DNA of 64,000 bases, from NCBI GenBank assembly GCA_964030475.1, contig CAXIPT010000009.1, positions 2,075,881-2,139,880 on the forward strand. The letters run 5' to 3'. Below are positions 1-10,156 of this stretch, piece by piece. The position numbers and the translations under genes are program-made. Under the pieces are notes generated by a model. That model did not search any database. It worked only from the letters and a program-made list of their open reading frames with translations, and was not told the origin of the DNA. Position 1 is the stretch's first letter. The number at the start of each line of letters is the position of its first letter. The stretch is from Tethya wilhelma. Taxonomy: Eukaryota > Porifera > Demospongiae > Tethyida > Tethyidae.

Positions 1-30
1 GATGGCCACATTTCATTCAAGCTTATACTA

Positions 31-181
31 TATTTGTGGGTAAATTTGGCAAGGATCATTATTTTGGCAAATTCATATTATAGAAATTTTGTCCTTGTAC
101 ACTGTATTTTTATGAGTGCGAATAAAACTATTGAAAAAATGAAGAATAACTCACAAAAGTTGCCAAATTTACTCACTATAC
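31..181. repeat. Short inverted-repeat element (MITE-like), family GTAAATTTGGCAA
   Basis: The two ends are inverted copies: GTGGGTAAATTTGGCAA on the left (about 31-52) and TTGCCAAATTTACTCAC on the right (about 160-181). A related right end, TTGCCAAATTTACCCACTAT, occurs near 53293-53312 in a RhoGAP intron, so this is a dispersed family and not a chance palindrome. It lies in the downstream intron of VCPIP1. No coding capacity is seen. Confidence 0.55.
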
Positions 182-208
182 GATAAAAGATTTTTGAATC
201 GAACTTAC

Positions 209-1251
209 TAGCTTGTTTCTGAGCAGTATCGTCCATCCCACTGGCCTGCTCAGCACCTTGTCTACTAGTGGGCGGAGCTTCTGCACCAGAGGAAGTGGGT
301 GTGGTCCCTCTCCCGGTGGCCCCACCCACTGCACTCGGGACATTAATGATATCCACCGATACTCTCTCTCCATTCACCAGCTCCACAGGATGTGTTGGGT
401 CATCGCTGGGCTTAAGCTCCTTTGGAGGGAAACCAGCTCTTAGTCGCTGCTGTTCAGCTGGGATACTGAATGGGTCACAAGACATCATGTGACAGTCATG
501 TGATTGTTGTGTGACTGTGTATGAACGTACCTCAGCTCTCTTGCGATAGCTTCTTGTAGTTGTGTGTATGTTGTACTCGGGTCAAGGGTCAAGTTGGCCA
601 TTTTTCCATCAGAAGATGTAACTCTGATTTTCTTCTTAGCTGGTTTGCTCGTTGGACTGGGGGTGTGGTCAGGGGGTGTGGTTTGAGTGGACGAGGGTGG
701 AGTGGGGGATACTCTGGCACCCTGGATGTAGCAAAATGAACAAAGTCACAATAATTATCATGCAGGTCATGCCAATATATCGAGGCCTTGAAATCTGGTT
801 TGGCCAGATGTGAACTAATCTGTATGAATAGTACTTATTTTCTGTTCCAATGCCTGTGGGTTCTAGTAGCTCAGTGGTAAGAGCATTGACTAGAATTTGA
901 AAAACCTGGGTTCAAATCCCAGCTAGATCTCAAGATTTTCATTTTCACAATGATATGGAAATTGCTAGAATCTTTCCGAAAATGCTCCACACACACATAC
1001 ACACACTCCCCTCCCCACCTGTGATCTGGTAGGTGTCTTCCTGCCTCCCATACCAGCACCAGCTGCTCCACTCTGGCTGTGTGGGGGACTCTGGTGAGTG
1101 GCCTTTCTCTTCTGCTGCTGTTTGGCTGCATTCTCTTCGATCTTTCGTTTGATTTTCTTCTCCGTGTTGCTGACTGTCAGCTCCTCCTTGTGGAGGCTCT
1201 TGGTCTTTTGACCTGTGATGATCATCTTAGAGGCAGGGAGGGAATATGGCT

Positions 1252-1301
<50 letters not shown>

Positions 1302-2143
1302 CATTAATTTTGGCAAAGAGTAAAAGAGAAAGAAGTATTAATTTTGGTACATATAAGAGTGTGCCTGTCTCTCTCTCTACAGACCACTAACCTGGTAGTT
1401 CTGTGTTCAAATCATTCTGCTGTTCAGAGGTAGAGGACTCCGCTCCTGTACTTTGACCTTTGACCTTCTCATTTGTGGGGTGGTGACCTGTGACCTGTTC
1501 CATATTCTCTTGTTGTTCGGTCGTCTTTAAGATGAGGTCCACAATCTGCTGGACTAGTCTCTCACTCCCGAACTCCCCGGGAAAATGATCGCTGATGGCT
1601 TTGTGTGCGACTTCGTAGACGTTGGAATTGGCACTTGGATCAGACTCGTACTGGAACCAGTAGACCTCAATTTGTTTGGTACGATTGGCCCACGTCAATG
1701 AGATGGGGACCCTGTAATTAAATCAATTAATTAATAAATTAACATACATTTCAATGTATTATATAAGTTAAATATGAAAGGAGCTGACAAGGGGCTGACT
1801 CACTTCATGGGAAGGTTGTCGTACTCTTTCCCGTCCCAGTAGTGCTTGTAGCCACACCCACATCGACTGTTGTGAGCGGGGGTCGAAGTTCGGTCACCAT
1901 TCTGGTAGACAATGTTACCTTCCTTGTTCACAGGCCTGGTAGTGGAGGTGCACCAGAAACAATTCACCTGGTTTAAGGGGGGGGACAAGAATAACTTTTC
2001 ACAGCAGGAAATTTGGCACCTATAAAAAGCTGACTGGTTTGGGCAAGTTTTTGCTTGTTTTTGCAAGCTAGACAAACCATTACATAACTTTACAAACTGT
2101 TAATCTAATTTATACCATGGCACCTTTTAATATGTCAACTGCT

Positions 2144-2198
<55 letters not shown>

Positions 2199-2822
2199 AC
2201 ACACCTCAAAAGGCACCAAGCAATCATTCGAGGCATCATAAGTAGCCAAAACTCCGTCGAAAGGGAACTTCAGCTGTATTCCGTCCTCCAGATCCATGGC
2301 GTTCTGTGCCTTATCGTAGAGAGTGCCTCCCTTGATGAGCCACTCCGGAGGAACACAGGTAATGGCGGAACAGATGAGGCAACGGAAGAGACGACTTTCT
2401 TCGATGGCACAGCGTGTGGCATCCGTGATCACTTTGGAGCTAACACCAACAAGACCTGTGGGTGTGTGTGTGTGTGTGTGTGTGTGTGTACAAAATCATT
2501 TTGAACCTTCATTTTCTCGCTATAACTTGATAGTCAATAGTAAACATCCATACATCTAGACAACCTAGCATTCTAAGGTCCAGTGCCCAAGGTTCAGTAA
2601 GAAGTAGTAACAAGTGTGCTATCTATCTTCCTCACCTGCCCCCTTGTAGACATATTGGTCCACATCGGCCACGAGGGAGGGTGCCACTCCGTGGGTCTCT
2701 TTGAAGACCCTTTCCATGCAGCCGACGAGTTTGAGGAGGTAGCGATCAGCTAGTTCCTTTCCTCCACACACTTCGATGAAACCGTTGGCATCTTTTGTCA
2801 CATATCTGATGATTTGTGATGC

Positions 2823-2866
<44 letters not shown>

Positions 2867-3285
2867 TGTGTATGTGTGTATGTATGTGTGTATGTGTTCC
2901 ATAGTGACACAGTTACACATACAAACAGTATGAGATATTTATACTGAAAGCAAATTAACTTGTACATAACACAATGTTAATGGCTCAATACAGTGTTTTT
3001 CAATACAATAAGAATAAACATATATATTGTATGAAAATTGACTCTTGAAAAAATCTCCCATTCTGTACCTGGATAAAATATCGTCCTCTTGTCCCCACAC
3101 TTTTGGTTGGAGGTGGATGGGTAATTTAGGCAGGGGTTTCCCCTTGATTGGTACAAGGGGGATGAAATGGTTGCGCCCATTATTGCTCCAGGCTATGATA
3201 ATGGGGGAGTTTGGTCTCATCACTCCAGAGGGATCTTTCGACTGACACTCTGAGAAGAAAGTTTGTGTGTGTGTGTGAGAGTGAG

Positions 3286-3350
<65 letters not shown>

Positions 3351-4364
3351 AATGAAAAGAAAATTTCTCTTTTAGTGAATGAGAAGGGGTGTGTGTGTGA
3401 CACACCTACCTTCGGGTGGATACATAGCCGGTAGAAATATCCCAGAATAGTCTCCAGACGACTGCATCCCTTCGAGACTATCCAACAGTACAATTGGTCG
3501 GCGGAGAACATTTGCAAGGCCAAAAACATGAATATTTCTCAAGCCCAGCGACTGCCCGTCGGGTGGCTGAAAATCGGGACCGGCCTCGTCGATAAAATCA
3601 CTCCATTCTTCCTCGCTGTAAAACTCCTTAAAGATCTCCTTGTAGCGAGCCAAGTTAGAGGTGAGATGATGATGGAGGTTGGACCGTAGAGCATGCCAGA
3701 AGAGCTCTCGTCCCACAAGACAGCGAGAAATGGCGTGCACGAGACAGTGGCCATCGCCATCTGCATGTACGGGCACCAAACACTCTGTGTTGTTGTTGGC
3801 CTCTTTGATCATGGCTAGTGTGGTGTGGAGATACTTGAGAGAGCCCGATCTATCGCGACCGTATCCCGCCACGCTAAGTTGAGCTTCTTCGATCGCAAAA
3901 GCCCTCCCTCCTAATTTTGAGCAATCAAACATCTCGCCCAACCCGAGCTCCTTGAGCAGTTTAGGCTGTTCGCTCTTGTCCATGCCGTACATGGTGAGGA
4001 GGGGTGAGAGAAGCTTGCAATGGTAGTTGGAGATCCCCTTCACCTTGACTAGTTCGGGCGTCTTCTTCCCCGTAGAGTAGAGCTGTTTGACGTGGGCCAA
4101 CTCCAGACCCACTCCGCTCAGCTCCTGCTTGTCCGGGAGATCTCGGACGGTGTGTCTTTGTCCACAGTTTGGACACTCTACGCTCGCTTCGTGCGAAGGA
4201 AAGAAAAGTTTTGTTTGACATTCTTCATCGAGACACGTGGCCGTTGAATATTGGACTTTGCGAGGTTTTTTGGTGGTCGGTCCTTGCTGTTGTTGCTGTT
4301 GCTGCTGCTGCTGTTGCTGACTCAGCAGATAAGCTATGCTGTTGAGAAGAGCCAAGTTAGACAT
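209..4364 (-). CDS. VCPIP1: VCPIP1 (VCIP135) deubiquitinase, 3' end beyond the window
   Basis: OTU-family deubiquitinase that in animals works with p97/VCP and p47 in Golgi and ER membrane fusion. Nine exons on the minus strand join in frame: 4364-3410, 3249-3069, 2805-2636, 2455-2205, 1967-1804, 1711-1392, 1251-1019, 721-531 and 465-209; a GTAAGT donor follows at 208, so the gene continues past position 1. About 907 codons are present. After a run of 12 Gln (residues 16-27) comes a putative zinc-binding region (Cys44, 49, 64, 67). The OTU catalytic motif HADGDGHC puts the nucleophile at about Cys207, and the catalytic His lies in NNGRNHF of exon 2. A ubiquitin-like/UBX-like stretch is encoded by the last two visible exons (TYTQLQEAIARELS). 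The start is the first ATG of the long first exon. It is divergent from PPP1R2. The identification is firm; the C-terminus is not seen. Confidence 0.93.
860..945 (+). repeat. tRNA-derived SINE or tRNA pseudogene
   Basis: TAGCTCAGTGGTAAGAGC (867-884) matches a Pol III A box in a D-arm, and GGTTCAAATCC (909-919) matches a B box. A perfect 5-bp T-stem (CTGGG/CCCAG) and an acceptor stem with one mismatch can be drawn over 860-929. The anticodon stem is badly mispaired, so this is not a working tRNA. The 3' flank continues into CAAGATTTTC, which a second, truncated copy at 55779-55815 shares. That shared tail points to a SINE family. It lies in a VCPIP1 intron. Confidence 0.7.
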
Positions 4365-4926
4365 GGCTGGTAATGTTGTGGCTAACAGCAGTCAACTTTG
4401 TCATGTGACTCAAGAACTGAACCAAGATGCATGTGTGTGTGTGTGTATGTGCATAACATATAACCCAAATCAAACATATTGAATCAGTAAATTATACTGT
4501 ATACATACAATTGGATATACCATGGGTTTGCTCGACAATATGGTTTACACAATAACATGTGACATGACGTCAACAAATCATGAAAAAATTTGCTTGGTAC
4601 AAATTTTTAGCCTATGAATTTCACATTTACTGAGCTTTGCCTTCTATGGTGGCTAGATACAATTGAACTACATTAACACCCTCACCTGCTAATTGGTTAG
4701 GCTACGCTGCAACGCTCACAGTTCGCTGAGTAAAGTAGAGACAGTTTGTGACAAACTCCAAAAAGAATTATTTATGCTGACTGCGCACATTTCAGAGGGA
4801 AACATCCAGCATTCCAAATATAGCCACTCTGACGTCACGGAAAAGATGGTGACGTCACAATTGCGGAGGATGCCAATTTGACCTTCGACCTGTAAGTACC
4901 ACAGGAACAAGACAAAGACAGCAGCC
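4365..4926. promoter_or_regulatory. Divergent VCPIP1/PPP1R2 promoter with three CRE palindromes
   Basis: 562 bp separate the two opposed start codons. The full CRE/ATF palindrome TGACGTCA occurs three times, at 4565-4572, 4830-4837 and 4850-4857. The last two are 20 bp apart, about two helical turns. No obvious TATA box was recognised. The regulatory role is inferred from motif and position. Confidence 0.6.
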
Positions 4927-5336
4927 ATGGCTGAAAATCCAGGAGGACAGAAAAAAAACGTGAAAGGGATTTTGAAGAAAGGAAAGAGAGGAGAAGACGT
5001 GACCGACGGGTTAGCAAGCACGAGTGAAACGATTTGAATGTCTGTAGAAATGATTTTTAGACCAACAACCCTGGATTCAATGAAGTGGTTTATAATTTTG
5101 CCTTTGAGTATGTAAATTTTGTTGTCATATCTGAGACTTTCAATCCGTGCTAAAATATCAGTGATTGCAGCCTCCTATCTGATACATGGCTGTTTGGTGA
5201 TAAAATTCTCAAGATTGTTATAATCCACTTACATAATCTTTGTAAATGTGTGACATTCAAGTAATTGTTCAAAAGGACATTATCAGTTGCTAAACAATGC
5301 TAATACGCAACAATGTTACACACTCTTACACACACG

Positions 5337-5380
<44 letters not shown>

Positions 5381-6225
5381 CGATCACCACGCAGGCAGTG
5401 GCATACAATGGGACGAAATGAACATCCTAATGACAGAGAGCCCGGCTGACAAAGACTACGGCCACATGAAGATAGAAGAACCAAAGACGCCTTACCACGA
5501 GATGCTGCCCGATGAGGAGAGCTCTGTGGGGGGTGCTTCTGGCACAGGGAACCTTCTCTCAGCCGATGATCTCGCTAAGAAGTAAGTACCAGGGTCTAAC
5601 CCATACCAAGTGCTAGGAGTAGTTCTCTTAGAAGCAAGTATTACTTAAAAAGAGGTACAGTGTTTGGACTGAAAGTGAGAGATAAGCCTTCAAAGCTAGA
5701 GCATAGATTTGTTCATAAGTCTGTCACATAAAACCAGTTCTTTGCACAGTATTATAGTGGTTGCTATTGGGAAACTTATATTAGCCTATCAGGTATATAT
5801 TCAGACAGTAACTCTCTTAACAAATTAATAGTCTTCTACTACCCGATTGATGGCTTAATAAACTTTTAGAATGGATAATTCAACCTAGGTCACTTTAATA
5901 ACACAACTATAATTATTTGTTCTGGTCTTTTATGCACTCATGAATATTACAATTGTGCCCCCCAGGGTGACAGAAGCTGCCAGCGAGAGTCCCAAGATGT
6001 CCAGCAAGTGGGACACGGACTCCAACCCCAGTGAGGAGGAGGAGATGATGACAGACGAACAGAAGCAGCACAAGAAAGAGTTCAGGGAGTGGAGAAAGAA
6101 ACACTATAATGAGTTCTATGCTGTGAAGAGAGCAAGAGAACTCTTAAAGCAGGTCAGTTTGTAGAAGATAGCTGCTGCTTTTTTTTGTTTTTTGGCTGTG
6201 ATATACTGTGAATATAATGACTCTT

Positions 6226-6268
<43 letters not shown>

Positions 6269-6361
6269 GATGAAGAAGAACTAGCCAAACTAGAACAAGA
6301 GGAGACGGAAGAAATGCAACAAGAAAGCGCCCCCAATGTCCCTCCCAATTCCACCAGCTAG
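4927..6361 (+). CDS. PPP1R2: Protein phosphatase inhibitor 2 (PPP1R2)
   Basis: Regulatory subunit that binds and inhibits protein phosphatase 1. Exons 4927-5023, 5395-5581, 5966-6152 and 6269-6361 join to 187 codons plus TAG. Conserved inhibitor-2 features appear in order: KGILKK near residue 13 (a PP1-docking element), WDEMNIL, then [10 protein letters not shown] and EPKTPYHEM. In this family the Thr of the PxTPYH motif is the GSK3 site. [15 protein letters not shown] near the C-terminus corresponds to the KLHYNE docking region. The tail is acidic ([12 protein letters not shown]), as usual. Exon 2 was started after CACGCAG because only that acceptor keeps frame. The exon 4 acceptor follows a (CT)n tract directly. 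It is divergent from VCPIP1 and convergent with the downstream glycohydrolase. Confidence 0.93.
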
Positions 6362-6583
6362 GATAAACTTTTCACTTTTTTTGTGTGTGTGTGTGTACTT
6401 TGCCGCTAGCTTGTAATATTTAGTGTGTTTTAAGTAACAATTTGTGTAGCGCTTGTTGCAGTTGACTTTGAAGCTGTGCGTATGCATATATATAAACAGT
6501 TAATGTAAATTAGTATAATGATTATTCAATTCAACCACCATTGTTATTGTTAAGTTCCTAATTATCTGTTTTGTTACAACAGC

Positions 6584-6595
6584 AATAAATTTATT
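6584..6595. terminator. Palindromic double poly(A) signal between convergent genes
   Basis: AATAAATTTATT reads AATAAA on both strands. It lies 223 nt past the PPP1R2 stop and 121 nt past the stop of the opposed glycohydrolase gene, so one 12-bp site could serve both transcripts. No other strong candidate was noted in this 354-bp gap. Its use is inferred. Confidence 0.6.
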
Positions 6596-6715
6596 TCCAT
6601 CCATACATATTATTATTATACTATATCATGCGGCATTCTGACAGTATTCACAGTAACTTATACAATGTCATGCAGTTCTTCTAAGAAGTTGCTACAGTTC
6701 GGTGCATGTTTCTTC

Positions 6716-7806
6716 TCAGAGAGAGACAATGGTCTCGATGTAGCCAAGAGCTTCGGCAGCTCTAGGGTACTTGTCCATCCATCCTTCAAGATTGGTTGCA
6801 AAGGAATCATGGGTCTCAAGTCTGGAAAATATATTTAAGGACATTAACTCATTGTAATAATTAGTTAACATCATAAAAAACTAAACGAAAACTGATACAC
6901 ACATACCGTACACTGAGACAAATTGCTGATCAGGCAGAATCACAATAACTGTTGCGTTCTACTCACTTATCACACTTAGCAGCACTAAGGACACTGAGAC
7001 AGGCGGCGATGAAGTTGTTTCTGGAGCAGTTGTCACCAGCTGCCTCTATCCCACTCCTCACACCACCACTGTAGGACGTCGCATTGTGAATGCCATGAAT
7101 CATACCGAGGAAGGAGGCAGGCATACCTGCAGAGCGAAAGGAGAGGAAATTTGAGTACAAACAACATTTTCCTTATGGCTGTTGAAGATAAAGGCCAGTC
7201 TCCCATTAATTTTGGTGGAGAGTCTGGCTAGCAAGACTACACTGAAACAGCTCTACCAGTGGACCAGCTATATACAGAAAAGAACCTTAATTGCCATGAG
7301 CTTTTTCACACTGCTGACTGACAAGTCGATTCTGAAAGATGATGTGCACGTAACTATTATGGTACGCTCCTTTTTTATACTACAATGAAATAAAGAGGGG
7401 GATAGTTTGGTTACTATAGCAACCTAATCTGATGTACTAGCTTTAGTACTACAACTATTTAATTTCATTTTTAACATGGAATTTAATCAAGGGACGCTTT
7501 TCTAACACAATAATAATGGACCATTAACCCTACATGTACTCAATAATCAATCAGTAGCAGCACAGCAAGTCCCTCACCACAAGCCATTCCAAACTCCTGG
7601 ACTGCTTCCTTGTGACTCTTTGTATTGGAGATGGCCTTCTCTATGTCTTTGGCTACTTGCTCGTCCGTTTGGTACTTGAAACTCCTTTCTGGGTTCTTGA
7701 GTTCTTCAACGATGGCTTTCAAGTCGAGGCTTCCCTTTTGGATGCAATAGTCGAGAATTCTTGCTCCACCCAGTGCATAGCCAATGGCTGTGGGGTTCAA
7801 CTGTGA

Positions 7807-7850
<44 letters not shown>

Positions 7851-9823
7851 CACCGATCTCTAACCTGAGTGGTCTCCACACATTTCTTCACAGCCTCCAA
7901 CATCCCTGGCTTGCCCGATAGAAGAGCAACCACGACCACAGCCTTGCACAGTCCGTCTGGGTCCTGGCTCCCTGTGTCCCCTGCTGGAGTATCTCCTTCC
8001 TCACGTTTTGCCAGGAAGATCTTGATGTTGTGGTTCGTCCATGGACCATGGACTGGTTTGCTTGTCTGCTTGCGAGCGTCTTCGAATATCGTACTAGGTC
8101 CAAAGTGCTTGAAGATGGCATTAGCTAGCTTGGTTTCGTCAAAACCTGAACATGTTGTGTGTGTGTGTGTGTGTTTGTGCAATTCATTCATTCATTTAAC
8201 TGACAGGCATGCCAATAGGGAAAGAGGGAAAGGTAAGAATTGATTTTAGAGTTAGTACATGCAATGGTGAAGCTACATAATTATTATGAAAATGAAGTAC
8301 CTATATCATGTTGAAATTTAGACATTGTTTTTCCTTCCTTGTTTCACTTTTTAATGAAAACTTTGCTGCTTGTAATACACACAGCAGCTCACACTTGAAA
8401 CCTACTAAACTACCCAACACGATGTCACAGCTCACCTTTGTTCTCTGCCACATTCTTCAGCGTGAGAAATACCTGGTCGCCATAGGCACTGTTGCTACCA
8501 ACGGGAATCTTGTAGAATGGACACATTGATTCGTGGTAGAACTCGGCATGGCCTTCCTGCTTCACGAGATCTGCGACTTTCTTCTGATCGTAAATCCAGT
8601 GAAGAGGAGCAGCTGGTGTTAAATGTTTGTGATTCATAGAGGATGGAAAGAGATAAGTAAAATGAATGATACAATTTGTACAAAAATTATGTAGTCTAGT
8701 TATAGAATACTAGCTAGACAGCTGAAATTTCAATCTTGTTCGTTAATAGTATTATTTTTTTAGTGATGCTCCAAACATTTCACTGACTTACTGGCTGCAT
8801 CACCTATCAGTGCACCAAAGATGGCAGTAGCTCTTCTCTGGTTGATTGGACTCAGCTCCGACTTCAAACGTAACAAGATCTCTTTTGCCATGTTGCTTGG
8901 GTGTCTACCAGCTCTGTCGGTGTAACTGTAAGATGCTGAATGTGTGGAAGATCTTGATGTTGTGGTTCGTCCATGGACCATGGACTGGTTTGCTTGTCTG
9001 CTTGCGAGCGTCTTCGAATATCGTACTAGGTCCAAAGTGCTTGAAGATGGCATTAGCTAGCTTGGTTTCGTCAAAACCTGAACATGTTGTGTGTGTGTGT
9101 GTGTGTTTGTGCAATTCATTCATTCATTTAACTGACAGGCATGCCAATAGGGAAAGAGGGAAAGGTAAGAATTGATTTTAGAGTTAGTACATGCAATGGT
9201 GAAGCTACATAATTATTATGAAAATGAAGTACCTATATCATGTTGAAATTTAGACATTGTTTTTCCTTCCTTGTTTCACTTTTTAATGAAAACTTTGCTG
9301 CTTGTAATACACACAGCAGCTCACACTTGAAACCTACTAAACTACCCAACACGATGTCACAGCTCACCTTTGTTCTCTGCCACATTCTTCAGCGTGAGAA
9401 ATACCTGGTCGCCATAGGCACTGTTGCTACCAACGGGAATCTTGTAGAATGGACACATTGATTCGTGGTAGAACTCGGCATGGCCTTCCTGCTTCACGAG
9501 ATCTGCGACTTTCTTCTGATCGTAAATCCAGTGAAGAGGAGCAGCTGGTGTTAAATGTTTGTGATTCATAGAGGATGGAAAGAGATAAGTAAAATGAATG
9601 ATACAATTTGTACAAAAATTATGTAGTCTAGTTATAGAATACTAGCTAGACAGCTGAAATTTCAATCTTGTTCGTTAATAGTATTATTTTTTTAGTGATG
9701 CTCCAAACATTTCACTGACTTACTGGCTGCATCACCTATCAGTGCACCAAAGATGGCAGTAGCTCTTCTCTGGTTGATTGGACTCAGCTCCGACTTCAAA
9801 CGTAACAAGATCTCTTTTGCCAT
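6716..9823 (-). CDS. ADP-ribosylglycohydrolase family protein, J1-crystallin-like
   Basis: Member of the ADP-ribosylglycohydrolase fold family that includes jellyfish J1-crystallins. Exons, using the outer copies of exons 1-2: 9823-9724, 9544-9368, 8145-7865, 7800-7578, 7126-6967 and 6821-6716; total 348 codons plus stop. The N-terminus has the family signature FGALIGDAA, followed by LHWIYD. The C-terminal metal-binding region reads AAGDNCSRNNF where canonical members have GGDxDT, so one usual Asp/Thr pair is replaced by Cys-Ser. Activity therefore cannot be assumed. Exons 1, 2 and part of exon 3 are exactly duplicated (inner copies 8891-8792 and 8612-8436), giving two possible starts, 9823 or 8891. 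It is divergent from the RhoGEF gene (333 bp apart) and convergent with PPP1R2. Confidence 0.85.
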
Positions 9824-9876
9824 GTTGCTTGGGTGTCTACCAGCTCTGTCGGTGTAACTGTAAGATGCTGAATGTG
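8014..9876 (-). repeat. Exact 0.93-kb direct tandem duplication inside the glycohydrolase gene
   Basis: 8014-8944 and 8946-9876 (offset 932) appear identical, including an 18-nt (GT)n tract at 8157 and 9089. One extra T at 8945 sits at the junction and matches neither parental flank. Each copy carries exon 1, exon 2 and the 5' part of exon 3. The outer exon 3 fragment (from 9077) lacks its donor and runs into a stop after about 13 foreign residues. Either a very recent duplication or two uncollapsed assembly copies would give this. Confidence 0.9.
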
Positions 9877-10156
9877 CAGACGTGGAGGTTTGCTTGATTA
9901 AGAAATTTGGGCAACTTTGCTACACTCAGCAGAAAGGAGAGGACACTTTCTCTTTCAACCCTGAAATTATTTCAAGCAGCCACGCCTCTAACCACGCCCA
10001 TTAACATTCACTTCCTGTTGGGTAGGCCACGCCTACGAATATAATTAACGGTTTACTAGGAAAAGAAAAAGAGAAGGCGTGGTCATACACACCATTTTAT
10101 ACTGCTCAGCTGAACAATTTTGTGTAAAACTCTCAACTGGTCTCGTCTGGTCTGCA
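9824..10156. promoter_or_regulatory. Divergent intergenic region, glycohydrolase / RhoGEF
   Basis: 333 bp separate the outer glycohydrolase ATG (9823, minus) from the RhoGEF ATG (10157, plus). The region must hold both promoters or sit between their 5' UTRs. No specific motif was recognised. Confidence 0.4.

Noticed and set aside
860..929. Functional tRNA gene
   Set aside because: The A and B boxes and T-stem fit, but the anticodon stem is mispaired and the 3' flank is shared with a truncated copy, so a SINE is the better call.
3372..3409. VCPIP1 exon 1 ending in RCVTHTPLLIH
   Set aside because: Intron read-through; the GTAGGT donor at 3409 joins PPEG to ECQSKDP in frame.
9077..9120. A second complete glycohydrolase gene in the duplicated part
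   Set aside because: The outer copy has only exons 1-2 and a cut exon 3; there is one full gene with doubled 5' exons.
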